This document shows positions 35,391-44,225 of a stretch of 64,000 nt of DNA, piece after piece. The DNA comes from Mucilaginibacter sp. (GTDB taxonomy: Bacteria > Bacteroidota > Bacteroidia > Sphingobacteriales > Sphingobacteriaceae): the NCBI GenBank assembly GCA_028288025.1, contig JAQBOM010000004.1:1-64000 (forward strand), read 5' to 3'. Under the pieces are notes generated by a model. It did no database searches and was not told the origin of the DNA. It saw nothing but the letters and a program-made list of their open reading frames with translations. Position numbers and translations under genes: made by a program. Every line of letters starts with the position of its first letter. Positions within the stretch are counted from its first letter, which is position 1.

Positions 35391-36074
35391 ATGAAAATTT
35401 TGAAAATAACACTACCGGTTAGCCTGGTGATCGTGCTCATTTCCTTTAATGCCGATCGCGCAAATGCCCAGTTCGTCGTAGGTGAAGTGATCAAGCTGAC
35501 GGTAACCAAGGTCATTAAAGCGATCGATCTGAAAGTACAGCGGATGCAGAACCAGACGATCTGGCTGCAAAACGCGCAAAAAGTTTTAGAGAACCAATTA
35601 TCCAAACTCAGATTGGCCGAAATTTCAGGCTGGACGAGCCAGCAGCAGCAATTGTACAGCAGTTATTATGATGAGCTCTGGAAGATCAAATCCATCATCA
35701 CCTATTACCAGCGCATCAAAGACCTGACGGTAAAGCAGGTAGCCCTGGTTACGGAATATAACCAGGCCTGGGCCATGTTGAGGCAAGACAAGCATTTCAG
35801 CCCGTCCGAGCTTTTGACCATGCAACAGGTGTATACCGGTATACTGGATGCGAGCGTCACAAATCTTGACCAGATCCTGCTGGTCGTGAACAGTAATAAA
35901 ACCCAGATGACCGACGAGCAGCGGCTGGAACTGATCAACCGCGCAGGCGACCACCTGGATGATAATTATAGTGATCTCAAAAGATTTAATACACAAAATG
36001 AAATGCTGAGCCTGCAGCGCAGCAAAGAAGCAGGCGATATACAAACCACCAGGGCACTTTATGGAATCAATTGA
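35391..36074 (+). CDS. traI: Conjugal transfer protein TraI-like (periplasmic, tandem paralogue 1)
   Basis: 227 residues. A signal peptide ends at about residue 26 (DRANAQFVVG). The mature part is helical and coiled (LKVQRMQNQTIWLQNAQKVL), ending in LQRSKEAGD then RALYGIN. This is the TraI position of Bacteroidetes elements, where the protein stabilises the channel in the periplasm. The next two genes have the same overall plan and the same end motif. Its stop overlaps the next ATG by 14 bp. Confidence 0.75.
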   Translation: MKILKITLPVSLVIVLISFNADRANAQFVVGEVIKLTVTKVIKAIDLKVQRMQNQTIWLQNAQKVLENQLSKLRLAEISGWTSQQQQLYSSYYDELWKIKSIITYYQRIKDLTVKQVALVTEYNQAWAMLRQDKHFSPSELLTMQQVYTGILDASVTNLDQILLVVNSNKTQMTDEQRLELINRAGDHLDDNYSDLKRFNTQNEMLSLQRSKEAGDIQTTRALYGIN

Positions 36075-36753
36075 ACGACTCAAAGCCCGGCCCGCCGCAA
36101 TCAGGCGCAGAACCAGGCACCTGCTGATGTTTTCGCTTTTCACCCTGATCACTGCGGGGATGGTGGCAACCGCGCAGGCGCAAACCTTTGCCGAATGGTT
36201 CGCCCAGAAGAGCACCCAAAAGAAATACCTGTTACAGCAGATCGCCGCCTTGCAGGTTTTTTCCGGGTATTTAAAGCAGGGCTACCAGGTGGCCACGAAA
36301 GGGATGTCCTCCATTTCCGGCTCGCTAAAAGCGGAGAACGGTTTGCATACCACTTACTACGCCCGGATGAAAACCACCGGCCCGGAGATCAAAAACAACG
36401 CGATGGTTCAGGACATCATGACCTGGCAGCAGGATATCCTATCGCGTTTGCAAGGTATCAATAATATAATCGGGTTGACCACCGACGAGCGAAATTACCT
36501 GGCCAATGTGAAAGCCGCGGTTTTGAAGGATTGCGATCAACAATTGTACACCCTTCAAAATGTGATCACCGATGGGAAAATGCAAATGAGCGATCCAGAG
36601 CGGCTGGCGCTCCTGACCAAGGTGCACGTCGTTATGATGAACAATTACCGCTTCGCTTCCGGATTCACGGCACAGGCAAAAATATACGGCGCCCAAAGGC
36701 AGCAGGAGCTAAATGAAACAGCGACGGGAAAACAGCTTTATGGAATTAAATAG
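36061..36753 (+). CDS. Periplasmic tra protein (tandem paralogue 2)
   Basis: 230 residues. There is a basic start and a signal peptide (HLLMFSLFTLITAGMVATAQA), then a helical mature part. It begins QTFAEWFAQKSTQKKYLLQQ, continues with AALQVFSGYLKQGYQVATKG, and ends GAQRQQELNETATGKQLYGIK. The motif DGKMQMSDPERLALL parallels NKTQMTDEQRLELI in gene 1 and GKLRMSDAERVKAI in gene 3. Function is unknown beyond the operon. An ATG 22 codons downstream is an alternative start. Confidence 0.7.
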   Translation: MESIERLKARPAAIRRRTRHLLMFSLFTLITAGMVATAQAQTFAEWFAQKSTQKKYLLQQIAALQVFSGYLKQGYQVATKGMSSISGSLKAENGLHTTYYARMKTTGPEIKNNAMVQDIMTWQQDILSRLQGINNIIGLTTDERNYLANVKAAVLKDCDQQLYTLQNVITDGKMQMSDPERLALLTKVHVVMMNNYRFASGFTAQAKIYGAQRQQELNETATGKQLYGIK

Positions 36754-36759
36754 GACGAT

Positions 36760-37407
36760 ATGAAAAATATATGGAAAATCGGGATCACCAGCAGCTTGAT
36801 CGTGCTGTCTTTATGCAAAGCCACACATGGTCACGCGCAGGTACAGGAAATGCAGCAGCTATTGCTGGATATTGAGAAGTTAACCCAAATGAAAAGCATC
36901 CTGTCCGATATGAAAACCGGTTACCAGATCTATCAGCAGGGGTATGGGACGATCTCTTCCCTGTCGAAAGGGAACTTCGACTTACATAACAGCTATATCA
37001 CAGGCCTCATGACGGTTAGTCCTGCAGTAAGGAATTATGGCCGTGTCGCGGAAATCCTGACCATGGAGGCCAGCCTGATCAGTGAATATAAACGGCAAAG
37101 CACCCTGTTCCGGCAAAGCGGAACCTTCAGTGTTTTGGAGCTTAGTTATATGAGTAATGTGTATACGCGGCTGGTTTCAGAAACGCTGGACAATATCGAA
37201 GAGTTAACTAATGTGATCACTGCCGGCAAATTGCGGATGTCAGACGCGGAGCGGGTCAAGGCAATAGATCGCATTTACGATGGCAGTTCCGATAGACTCC
37301 AGTTTCTGCGGTTTTTTAATAACCAGGGCGTAGTCCTGTCAATTCAGCGCAGCAAGGATGCAGCCGGTACACAAACGCTCAGGCAGCTCTATGGCCTAAA
37401 CCATTAA
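36760..37407 (+). CDS. Periplasmic tra protein (tandem paralogue 3)
   Basis: 215 residues with a signal peptide (KIGITSSLIVLSLCKATHGHA) and a helical mature part: LLLDIEKLTQMKSILSDMKT, YQIYQQGYGTISSLSKGNF, and the end motif IQRSKDAAGTQTLRQLYGLNH. Proteins of this type are sometimes annotated as TerB-like tellurite resistance proteins. I see nothing to support a tellurite role, and the operon context says conjugation. It starts 6 bp after paralogue 2. Confidence 0.7.
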   Translation: MKNIWKIGITSSLIVLSLCKATHGHAQVQEMQQLLLDIEKLTQMKSILSDMKTGYQIYQQGYGTISSLSKGNFDLHNSYITGLMTVSPAVRNYGRVAEILTMEASLISEYKRQSTLFRQSGTFSVLELSYMSNVYTRLVSETLDNIEELTNVITAGKLRMSDAERVKAIDRIYDGSSDRLQFLRFFNNQGVVLSIQRSKDAAGTQTLRQLYGLNH

Positions 37408-37415
37408 AGTTAAAA

Positions 37416-38606
37416 ATGATGAAAAAGAAACTGATAACAACCGCCATGCTCGCGGTAGCCGGAATAATTTTCCCTTTATTTTCCCGTGCGGACGGCTTGG
37501 CAACGGATATTCAAGGCCTGCAAGGAACCTTAAACGGCGTGTATAATGATATGCTGCCGATGTGCGGCCAGCTGATCGGCGCAGGCCAGGGCATTGCCGG
37601 GTTTGGGGCGCTCTGGTATATCGCCGCCAGGGTATACCGGCAGATCGCCAGCGCGGAGGCCATTGATTTTTACCCGCTTTTGCGGCCGTTTGCAATAGGC
37701 ATGGCCATCCTTTTATTTCCAACGGTCATCGCCGTGATCAACGGCGTTATGTCGCCAACGGTAAACGCGACAGGCGGCATGGTTCAAAACTCCGACGCGG
37801 CTATTAGGAAACTATTGCAGGCCAAAGATGCCGCGGTAAAAAACACGGCTGCATGGCAGGCCTATGTGGGCGACAGCGGGAGCGGCGATGAAAACCGCTG
37901 GTATAAATACACGCATCCCGACGATAAAACCGGCAGCGGCAATACCGGTATTTTAAATGGTATTGATAACGGCATGAAATTCTGGATGGATAAGCAATCC
38001 TATAATTTCAGGAACAGCATCAAGCAATGGATGTCCGAGGTGCTGCAGGTTTGCTATGAAGCCGCCGCCCTGTGCATCAATACCATCCGCACCTTTTACC
38101 TGATCGTATTGGCCATCCTCGGGCCAATCGTCCTGGGGCTATCCGTTTTTGACGGTTTCCAGCATACGCTGACGACCTGGCTCGCCAAATACATCAATGT
38201 ATTCCTGTGGCTCCCTGTCGCCAATATCTTCGGGGCGATTATCGGCAAGGTGCAGGAGAACATGCTGAAGCTGGATATTTCACAGGTACAAAATGCAGGC
38301 GACACCTTTTTCAGCGCCACGGACACCGCTTACCTCATCTTCCTGATCATCGGCATTATCGGCTATTTCACCGTGCCCGGCGTCGCGAATTACATCGTTC
38401 ATGCAGGAGGCGGCAACGGCCTGCTGCAAAAGGTCAATACCATGGTCAGCCATGCTTCCAACACAACCGCACAGGCCGGTTCGGCTGTCGGCGGCAGAAT
38501 GGAAGAAAGCGCCCAAAACATCAGGAATGCGCCAAGGGATTTTATGGCGGGTTATAACGGTAAATCCAGCAACTACCAGGAACAAAAACTATCCGGCAAG
38601 TCCTAA
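37416..38606 (+). CDS. traJ: Conjugative transposon protein TraJ (TrbL/VirB6-like)
   Basis: 396 residues with a signal-like first helix (ITTAMLAVAGIIFPLFS) and about six more membrane helices. These include GIAGFGALWYIAARVYRQIA, FYLIVLAILGPIVLGLSVF, LPVANIFGAIIGKVQ and AYLIFLIIGIIGYFTVPGV. A Gly/Ala-rich tail follows. The segment GFQHTLTTWLAKYINVFLWL is characteristic of TraJ in Bacteroidetes elements. It is a polytopic inner-membrane channel component. Confidence 0.85.
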   Translation: MMKKKLITTAMLAVAGIIFPLFSRADGLATDIQGLQGTLNGVYNDMLPMCGQLIGAGQGIAGFGALWYIAARVYRQIASAEAIDFYPLLRPFAIGMAILLFPTVIAVINGVMSPTVNATGGMVQNSDAAIRKLLQAKDAAVKNTAAWQAYVGDSGSGDENRWYKYTHPDDKTGSGNTGILNGIDNGMKFWMDKQSYNFRNSIKQWMSEVLQVCYEAAALCINTIRTFYLIVLAILGPIVLGLSVFDGFQHTLTTWLAKYINVFLWLPVANIFGAIIGKVQENMLKLDISQVQNAGDTFFSATDTAYLIFLIIGIIGYFTVPGVANYIVHAGGGNGLLQKVNTMVSHASNTTAQAGSAVGGRMEESAQNIRNAPRDFMAGYNGKSSNYQEQKLSGKS

Positions 38607-38630
38607 TCATTCACCTAAAAAATTCAAACC

Positions 38631-39251
38631 ATGTTTACACACCTCAAAAATATCGATACGGCCTTTAAACATATCAAACAGTTCAGTCTCTTCCTGATCG
38701 TCGGGAACGCGATGACCATGTGCTTTTGCATCTATAAAAGCACCCAGGTCGTTAACCAGGCGCAGAACCGCATTCACATTCTCTATAACGGAAAGCTGAT
38801 AGAGGCCATCGCCTCAGACCGGAAAGACAACTTACCCGTAGAATTACGAGACCATATCAAAACGTTTCACCAATACTTTTTTGACCTGAGCCCTGACGAT
38901 AAAGCGATCCGCGCCAATGTTTCCAAAGCGCTCTACCTGGCTGATGAATCCGCCAAAAGGCAGTATGATAATTTACAGGAGTCCGGTTATTACAACAACC
39001 TGATCTCTGCGAATATCTCGCAGGAACTCAAAATTGACAGCACCGAACTGGCAGGAAAAGAATGGCCTTACACCTTCACCTGCTATGCAACTGAAAAACT
39101 GGTAAGATCCAGCGGAACGGTTTACCGGAAGCTTGTCACCCAAGGCGAGGTGCGCGATCTGCAGAACCAGACCGACAATAACCCGCACGGCTTCCTTATC
39201 CAGCACTGGCAAATATTAGCGAACCGGGATACCGTCATACAAAACAAATAA
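38631..39251 (+). CDS. traK: Conjugative transposon protein TraK (VirB8-like)
   Basis: 206 residues. One membrane helix near the N-terminus (IKQFSLFLIVGNAMTMCFCI) is followed by a periplasmic domain with the TraK features RKDNLPVELRDHIKTFHQYF and FDLSPDD. It is the VirB8-type periplasmic assembly factor. It starts 24 bp after traJ and ends 1 bp before the next ATG. Confidence 0.88.
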   Translation: MFTHLKNIDTAFKHIKQFSLFLIVGNAMTMCFCIYKSTQVVNQAQNRIHILYNGKLIEAIASDRKDNLPVELRDHIKTFHQYFFDLSPDDKAIRANVSKALYLADESAKRQYDNLQESGYYNNLISANISQELKIDSTELAGKEWPYTFTCYATEKLVRSSGTVYRKLVTQGEVRDLQNQTDNNPHGFLIQHWQILANRDTVIQNK

Positions 39252-39252
39252 A

Positions 39253-39573
39253 ATGAACTTCTTCAAAAGTAAACAACAGCAGCCTGATCAAACAGGTGAC
39301 CAGATAGCCAGGACAATTGCCGACCGGATCATTCAATGGCAGCACCTGCTGGCCGCGAAATTAAACAAGCGCGTCAACCGGTATTCCAAACGGCGGCAAA
39401 AATGGCTGCTTTGGATCTTCTGCGGACTGTTCGCCTGCAGCCTGATCATTTGCCTGATCATTCCCTTTCAAAACGAGGTGACGACGCAAGATCACAACTA
39501 CCAGCCTGTACATATCGGCTTGCCATCCGAGGTGCCAACCAGGCCAACTGATTCATTGACCACTAAAAAATAA
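39253..39573 (+). CDS. Small tra membrane protein (TraL position)
   Basis: 106 residues. The N-terminus is polar and basic (KRVNRYSKRRQKWLLW), then one helix (IFCGLFACSLIICLIIPF), then a short periplasmic tail. It sits between traK and traM with 1- and 4-bp gaps, the place of TraL. TraL identity is inferred from position and topology. Confidence 0.65.
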   Translation: MNFFKSKQQQPDQTGDQIARTIADRIIQWQHLLAAKLNKRVNRYSKRRQKWLLWIFCGLFACSLIICLIIPFQNEVTTQDHNYQPVHIGLPSEVPTRPTDSLTTKK

Positions 39574-39577
39574 ACAA

Positions 39578-40672
39578 ATGGAAAATCAACAACAAGGCGG
39601 TATACCGCCGCGACACACAGATGCGTTTCTCAAGAAGCGCAAGTTCTTTCTTGCCCTGCCGGTATTGATCGTTCCCTTTCTCACCATGGCATTCTGGGCA
39701 TTGGGCGGCGGAAAAGACACGGGCAGATCTACAGGAACGGCACCCGACAAAGGGATCAATATGGCGCTGCCTTCCGCTCAATTCAAGGACAATAAGCCAA
39801 AGGACAAAATGGATATTTACCAGTCCGCCGGAAAAGATACGTCCGGCAAAAGCTTTATCCGGGCCATGGGCTTTGATCCCAAAACGGTTGGCCATGCCGA
39901 TTTCGCTAAACAACCAAGACCAACGCCGGTTTTCGCCAACACCGCAGACCAGCAATCCGCAAAGATCGAAGCCAGGCTGGCGCAGATCAACCGGCAGATC
40001 AGCCAACCTCAACCTGCGGGTTATTCCTCGCAAACGCCGGACCCTGAAGTAAGGCGGCTGAACCGAATGATGAAAACCATGAGCTCCGGAAGCGGCGAAG
40101 ATCCGGAAATGAAACAGCTCAACAATATGCTGACCAAGATCCAGGCGATTCAAAACCCGGAATCTATTAGGCCTAAAGCCAAAAAGAAAACTGAAACCGA
40201 CAGCGCCTTCCGCGCGATCCCTGCCGTGGTTGACGGCAAACAAAAGGTCATGAACGGTGGTACTGTACGCTTAAAGCTGACAGATTCTGTAAAAATTAAG
40301 GGCATCGAACTTCCAAAAGGACAATTATTGTTCGGCGCCTGCCAGGTTACCAACCAGCGACTCCTGCTGAACATTCAAAACATCCGCATCGGTAAAGATA
40401 TCCTGCCTGCTGACCTGACTGTTTTCAGCCTGGACGGTATGCCAGGCATACCGGCACCGGAAGCGGAAATAGCCGGCGCTGCCGGAAGCGGCGCTGACAA
40501 TGCCTTAGCAAACATGCAGTTCCTGAGCATGGACGGTTCAATCGGCGCCCAGGCAGCGGCAGGCGGCATTAACGCGGCAAAGGGCCTTTTCAGCAAAAAG
40601 GTCAGAAAGATCAGGGTGAAACTGAAGGACAACTTCGCTGTGCTCCTGCGGGACAACAGCCGCAGAAGATAA
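39578..40672 (+). CDS. traM: Conjugative transposon protein TraM (VirB10-like)
   Basis: 364 residues. One N-terminal membrane helix (FFLALPVLIVPFLTMAFWA) is followed by a long Pro/Gln/Lys-rich linker (residues 90-200). The C-terminal domain is of TraM type: AIPAVVDGKQKVMNGGTVRL, LTDSVKIKGIELPKGQLLFG, VTNQRLLLNIQNIRIG. This resembles the VirB10 beta-barrel that spans to the outer membrane. The partner TraN does not follow here. Confidence 0.88.
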   Translation: MENQQQGGIPPRHTDAFLKKRKFFLALPVLIVPFLTMAFWALGGGKDTGRSTGTAPDKGINMALPSAQFKDNKPKDKMDIYQSAGKDTSGKSFIRAMGFDPKTVGHADFAKQPRPTPVFANTADQQSAKIEARLAQINRQISQPQPAGYSSQTPDPEVRRLNRMMKTMSSGSGEDPEMKQLNNMLTKIQAIQNPESIRPKAKKKTETDSAFRAIPAVVDGKQKVMNGGTVRLKLTDSVKIKGIELPKGQLLFGACQVTNQRLLLNIQNIRIGKDILPADLTVFSLDGMPGIPAPEAEIAGAAGSGADNALANMQFLSMDGSIGAQAAAGGINAAKGLFSKKVRKIRVKLKDNFAVLLRDNSRRR

Positions 40673-40707
40673 TAAATCAATCAATTTTAATAAATAAACG
40701 ATGTATC

Positions 40708-41472
40708 ATGAACACACAAAATTTAGAATTTTTAAAGAAAAGCCTGCTGAACCTGGGATTCGGTGAGCAGGTAAATGCAGAATTGGAAAAGAACATTGAT
40801 AAGAAAGTACCGGAATTCCAGCTTTCGGCACAACATGAGTTCAACCAAAAAAAAATCGATTACAATCTTCACTTCAAAGCCGGCGAGAACAATGAAATGT
40901 ATTTTCTTAACAGGTTCGACGCCACGCTGAATAAAGGAAAAGAAAAGGAACAGAACCAGACATTTTACATCAATAAGGGCAGCGGAATAACGGCGAAGGA
41001 AGCCTTCAACCTGATGGAAGGGCGGGCTGTTCATAAGCAGTTATTTAACAAGGATGGTGAACAATACCAGGCCTGGTTACAGCTGGATCCAAATAACCTG
41101 ACCGAAAACGGAAACCGGGAAATGAAGCGGTTCAATGAAAATTACGGGTTCGATATCGAGAAAATTCTCTCCGGCAAAGGAATCAAGGAAATGAATACCG
41201 GGAAAGGGACGGAAAACCTGCTCCGCTCGTTAAAAAAAGGAAATGCCCAGCAAATCATGGTCGAGCATGACAGCGGAGCAAAGAAATATTTCATTGCTGC
41301 CAGCCCACAATATAAAACGGTTGATCTCTACGACCATCAAATGAAAAAGATCAAGCGTGAAGAACTGCTGCAACCCGGACAAAAGCAACCCAATAACCAA
41401 AAACAAAACAAGCAGCAAAAGGAGGAGCTGCCGGGAAAAAAGCCAGCCAGAAAGGTTAAGCTGAGCGTTTAA
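40708..41472 (+). CDS. DUF3945-like element protein
   Basis: 254 residues, soluble and charged. Core strands are KKIDYNLHFKAGENNEMYFL and NQTFYINKGSGITAKEAFNL, followed by LMEGRAVHKQLF and YQAWLQLDPN. The tail is a Lys/Gln-rich low-complexity stretch. DUF3945-type proteins are common in Bacteroidetes conjugative elements; their function is unknown. A perfect terminator hairpin lies directly after the stop. A second, decayed copy of its 3' end lies at 43774-43925. Confidence 0.75.
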   Translation: MNTQNLEFLKKSLLNLGFGEQVNAELEKNIDKKVPEFQLSAQHEFNQKKIDYNLHFKAGENNEMYFLNRFDATLNKGKEKEQNQTFYINKGSGITAKEAFNLMEGRAVHKQLFNKDGEQYQAWLQLDPNNLTENGNREMKRFNENYGFDIEKILSGKGIKEMNTGKGTENLLRSLKKGNAQQIMVEHDSGAKKYFIAASPQYKTVDLYDHQMKKIKREELLQPGQKQPNNQKQNKQQKEELPGKKPARKVKLSV

Positions 41473-41513
41473 CAAAAAATGCCGGCTGCGGTCTGCGGCC
41501 GGCATTTTTTGTT
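41471..41513. terminator. Rho-independent terminator at the end of the tra operon
   Basis: AACAAAAAATGCCGGC (41471-41486) pairs perfectly with GCCGGCATTTTTTGTT (41498-41513), 16 bp with an 11-base loop and T-runs on both strands. It overlaps the DUF3945 stop codon and is likely to act in both directions, also ending the convergent toxin transcript from the right. Confidence 0.85.
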
Positions 41514-41576
41514 ATATAGTATCGCTAAATCCCGGCAGGCAGCGGGATTTAGCAGACGCGTCTCTGTTGGATATTG

Positions 41577-42389
41577 CTATGATTTGTCACCGCTGTCGGA
41601 TTGATTCTCTTTTACCTTGGCCGAATAATATTTTTTAAACCATGCAGGTACTTCTTCCTGAACAATGTCATCCCATGCTTTCTGACCTGCGGTCACTTTG
41701 AAATGCGCAAACAGGCGAAAGTCTGCTTCGTCGTCTGAATTATCAAAGAAATACGCCTGATAGGCGAGCTGGGCGGCGTCATGCAATAACTCAAGTGCCC
41801 GGTAATAGCGCGTTACGATCTTGTCTTCAGGAACGTTATGGCCCCCTTTTTTTGTCCTGGCTTCGACACGGAACACATTTATCTTTGGTGATTCAGTACA
41901 AACAAAATAGAGATAAACCTTGTATCCGGCATCACGTGCCTGCTGCATGATCTCCAGTTTGGACTCGTGGGAGAATACCGTTTCAAAGGAAAACCGCTTT
42001 CTTTCCGCCAGAAGTTTTTTCCTGAGGAAGTCAGCGATCATCTGTGCGAGCCTTTCGATTTCCTCTGTTTTTTCAATGCATATGGCATTGTTACGCAACT
42101 GGTAAACCGCCATCAGGTCTTCCTGTGTAAACGAGGGATTTAATAACCCGGATTCAGCGACCAAGGTCTCGAATTCAGCCCTGTTGATGGTTATTTCGTA
42201 AGGTTCAAATGAATGGCCTGCGCTGGTGCGCAGGTCGGCCGCGATGAGATCGGCATTGATATAATAGCCAAAGTCTACAGGTTGGTCATTAACGGTGTAG
42301 GCGCGGATATAGTCGATGACTGTGCTTTTGCCCGAACCGTTGGGCCCGGCAAACACGCGCATGCGGGGCTGTGTATGTTCCGCAGCCAT
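41577..42389 (-). CDS. Zeta-toxin-like P-loop kinase
   Basis: 270 residues. The Walker A motif GPNGSGKS is at 15-22. After it come the zeta-family features INADLIAADLRTSAGHSF and ERKRFSFETVFSHESKLEIM, the segment in which a His/Glu pair and the FSFETVFS strand mark zeta-type or UDP-sugar kinases. The later YLYFVCTESPKINVFRVEAR and GGHNVPEDKIVTRYYRAL have the lid Arg pattern of the family. Zeta toxins phosphorylate UDP-N-acetylglucosamine and block cell wall synthesis. The start overlaps the stop of the small gene upstream by 1 bp, typical of a toxin-antitoxin pair. Confidence 0.82.
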   Translation of the reverse strand: MAAEHTQPRMRVFAGPNGSGKSTVIDYIRAYTVNDQPVDFGYYINADLIAADLRTSAGHSFEPYEITINRAEFETLVAESGLLNPSFTQEDLMAVYQLRNNAICIEKTEEIERLAQMIADFLRKKLLAERKRFSFETVFSHESKLEIMQQARDAGYKVYLYFVCTESPKINVFRVEARTKKGGHNVPEDKIVTRYYRALELLHDAAQLAYQAYFFDNSDDEADFRLFAHFKVTAGQKAWDDIVQEEVPAWFKKYYSAKVKENQSDSGDKS

Positions 42390-42598
42390 TAGTCAAGGGC
42401 AAGCGTCCCTTCATGTTCAGCGGCTTCCACGGGCTCAATGCGTTCAAAGCGGCCGTCGCTATATTTTTTAACGACCCAGCCATCGTGGACAACTACATTG
42501 TAACCCATAAGCTGCATGGTTTCCCCGGCGATGTCTTTGCTGCCGCGTTTGATGGCGCGAAGCACAATCCTTTTGGATAAATAAGTGATATCAGACAT
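42389..42598 (-). CDS. Small protein paired with the zeta-like toxin (antitoxin candidate)
   Basis: 69 residues from the ATG at 42598 (MSDITYLSKRIVLRAIKRGS), ending in an acidic tail (IEPVEAAEHEGTLALD). The ATG 9 codons upstream is an alternative. The N-terminus resembles a helical DNA-binding or docking segment. Its stop codon overlaps the toxin ATG, so the two are translationally coupled. It could be the cognate antitoxin; it has no similarity I can see to epsilon antitoxin. Confidence 0.65.
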   Translation of the reverse strand: MSDITYLSKRIVLRAIKRGSKDIAGETMQLMGYNVVVHDGWVVKKYSDGRFERIEPVEAAEHEGTLALD

Positions 42599-42769
42599 AA
42601 AATTAAATAACAATTTGAGTGACAATAAAGCCCGCGCAAATTATACGCCAAATGTAAGTAATTATTAATTATTAATTCGGGCGATATTTCGCTTAAATTT
42701 CATGTGCCGTTTGTTGTTCCGTCCGACCGGTTATCGACCCGGCCGGCATTTGTCAACAGCCTGAATAGT

Positions 42770-42952
42770 TTATAGCGACCGCAGCTTGCGCATAAAGTTA
42801 TCGGCCTGTTCCTTTGTGCGGATGGCATTGCCGAGCGATGTCAGGTTTGCAGATGCTTTATTTTCTGCGCTTTTGCCAATGCTTTCGTGTATGCCATCTG
42901 TTTTAGCCTTCACGGCTAGCGGCTGTGCCCTGTCCTTAGTGTGGTGCTTCAT
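42770..42952 (-). CDS. Small basic hypothetical protein
   Basis: 60 residues, Lys/Ala-rich, for example HHTKDRAQPLAVKAKTDGIH, then IRTKEQADNFMRKLRSL. It is not recognised. It has a plausible start and sits between the toxin pair and the DUF6934-like gene on the same strand. Coding potential is moderate. Confidence 0.45.
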   Translation of the reverse strand: MKHHTKDRAQPLAVKAKTDGIHESIGKSAENKASANLTSLGNAIRTKEQADNFMRKLRSL

Positions 42953-42998
42953 GATACAGTTCCGTTATAAAATCCTTCTTTGGTAAGACAGATATTTT

Positions 42999-43577
42999 CT
43001 ATTTTAGTTTAAAAATAAAGTAATTATATAAATTATCCGTATCCACCCGATTATTTTTTCTTATACGTACCGGTTCGGTCTTCATATCGCAGGGGTCGAT
43101 CAGATATTCGCTGCTGCCTTCGACAGCCCGTCCGTTAAATCTCAGCAGCCTGGCATAGAACTTAACGCCGTAAATCTGAAAATACTGATCCAGGTAATCA
43201 AAGTTATTATGGACTACCCTGTGAAAGAGGCAACTTCTTTTATGGTCTGAGCCGTCGATGCCAAGAAACGTGCCCGGGCAGCTTTCTAAGAAAGTGAGGC
43301 CGCAGGACAGTATAGTAGAAAACACCTTCGAAACATCGTCCAGCCCTATGGTGTCCTTATCCTTAATTTTCTCCGTGTCGCTTTCGCTATTGCCGGCAGG
43401 TCCGTAAGCCAGATTGTAAACGTCCGGAAGATCGCGGTGCGGATTATCATCCACGAGCACAAACAGCTGTTTATTTTCCCCGTTCTCCAGTAGAGCCTGA
43501 AACCGGTAGGATTTTTTGTTTTTCCGGACGGTCAGCGGATAGCAGTTTTGCAGGTCGAGGATAATGTCAATTCCCAT
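42999..43577 (-). CDS. DUF6934-like protein
   Basis: 192 residues. The motif GIDGSDHKRSCLFHRVVHNN is the clearest mark of a family of Bacteroidota proteins (DUF6934) found near mobile elements. The remainder is alpha/beta with no membrane segment. Function unknown. It is followed on the same strand by the 60-aa gene. Confidence 0.65.
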   Translation of the reverse strand: MGIDIILDLQNCYPLTVRKNKKSYRFQALLENGENKQLFVLVDDNPHRDLPDVYNLAYGPAGNSESDTEKIKDKDTIGLDDVSKVFSTILSCGLTFLESCPGTFLGIDGSDHKRSCLFHRVVHNNFDYLDQYFQIYGVKFYARLLRFNGRAVEGSSEYLIDPCDMKTEPVRIRKNNRVDTDNLYNYFIFKLK

Positions 43578-43773
43578 AAAGTTTGGTGGTAACGCAGGCC
43601 ATCTTCCGTTTTGGCCTCCTGCATTTATTTGTAAATATTGTGGTAAGGTTGCTCAAATGTAAAAAAATAATTAAGTTTTACAAGATGCCCGCAAAACGCG
43701 GGCGTTCGTCATAGAAAATTACTATTGAGCGCCAGGGTAACAGAAACGCCCATCATCGTCAATTCGAGTCAAG

Positions 43774-43925
43774 TCCGTCAGCTTTATGATCACCCAATAA
43801 AAGATCAAACGTGAAGAATTATTACAACCAGAACAAAAGCAAATAACCAGCAAAAGCAAATCGAGCAACAAAAAGAGAGGCTGCCTGAAAAAAAGCGAGG
43901 AAGCAAACGTAAAGTGACGGTTTAA
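43774..43925 (+). pseudogene. Decayed 3' copy of the DUF3945-like gene
   Basis: The last part of the 40708-41472 gene is repeated in degraded form. The relic reads LYDH, then KIKREELLQP-like codons (REELLQPEQKQ), then a Gln/Lys-rich tail ending at a TAA at 43923-43925. The parent has LYDHQMKKIKREELLQPGQK. A frameshift near 43800 breaks the frame. This duplication implies a second, now-decayed element at the same site. Confidence 0.65.
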
Positions 43926-44225
43926 ATTTTATAAATCTAAAAACGAATGGCGCTTAACGGCCCCGTTCTGATTTGAGTTTATCATAGGACTAGAACGTTT
44001 TAGATTTAAATGTTAATCCCTTTTCGTTTAACCACCGAATGGTAATAAATAGTTATCTGTTGTTAATTGTGGTTCGACAGTGCCTTCATGTGATATGTCA
44101 ACTTTTGTCAACTCTTAACGATGTTATCGAAATCGAGACCTACTAGCAAGCCGTTTTCGTCGGATTGACAAAGCGGTTAGCTCAATTAATTGCTAATATA
44201 TTTAGTATTTGTAAAAAATTCTTTT

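Noticed and set aside
36760..37407. Tellurite resistance (TerB) annotation for the third tra paralogue
   Set aside because: It is a signal-peptide, helical tra-operon protein sharing motifs with its two neighbours; nothing supports a tellurite role.
42640..42680. AT-rich TAATTATTAATTATT run as an att site or iteron
   Set aside because: Too short and low in complexity, with no second copy found.
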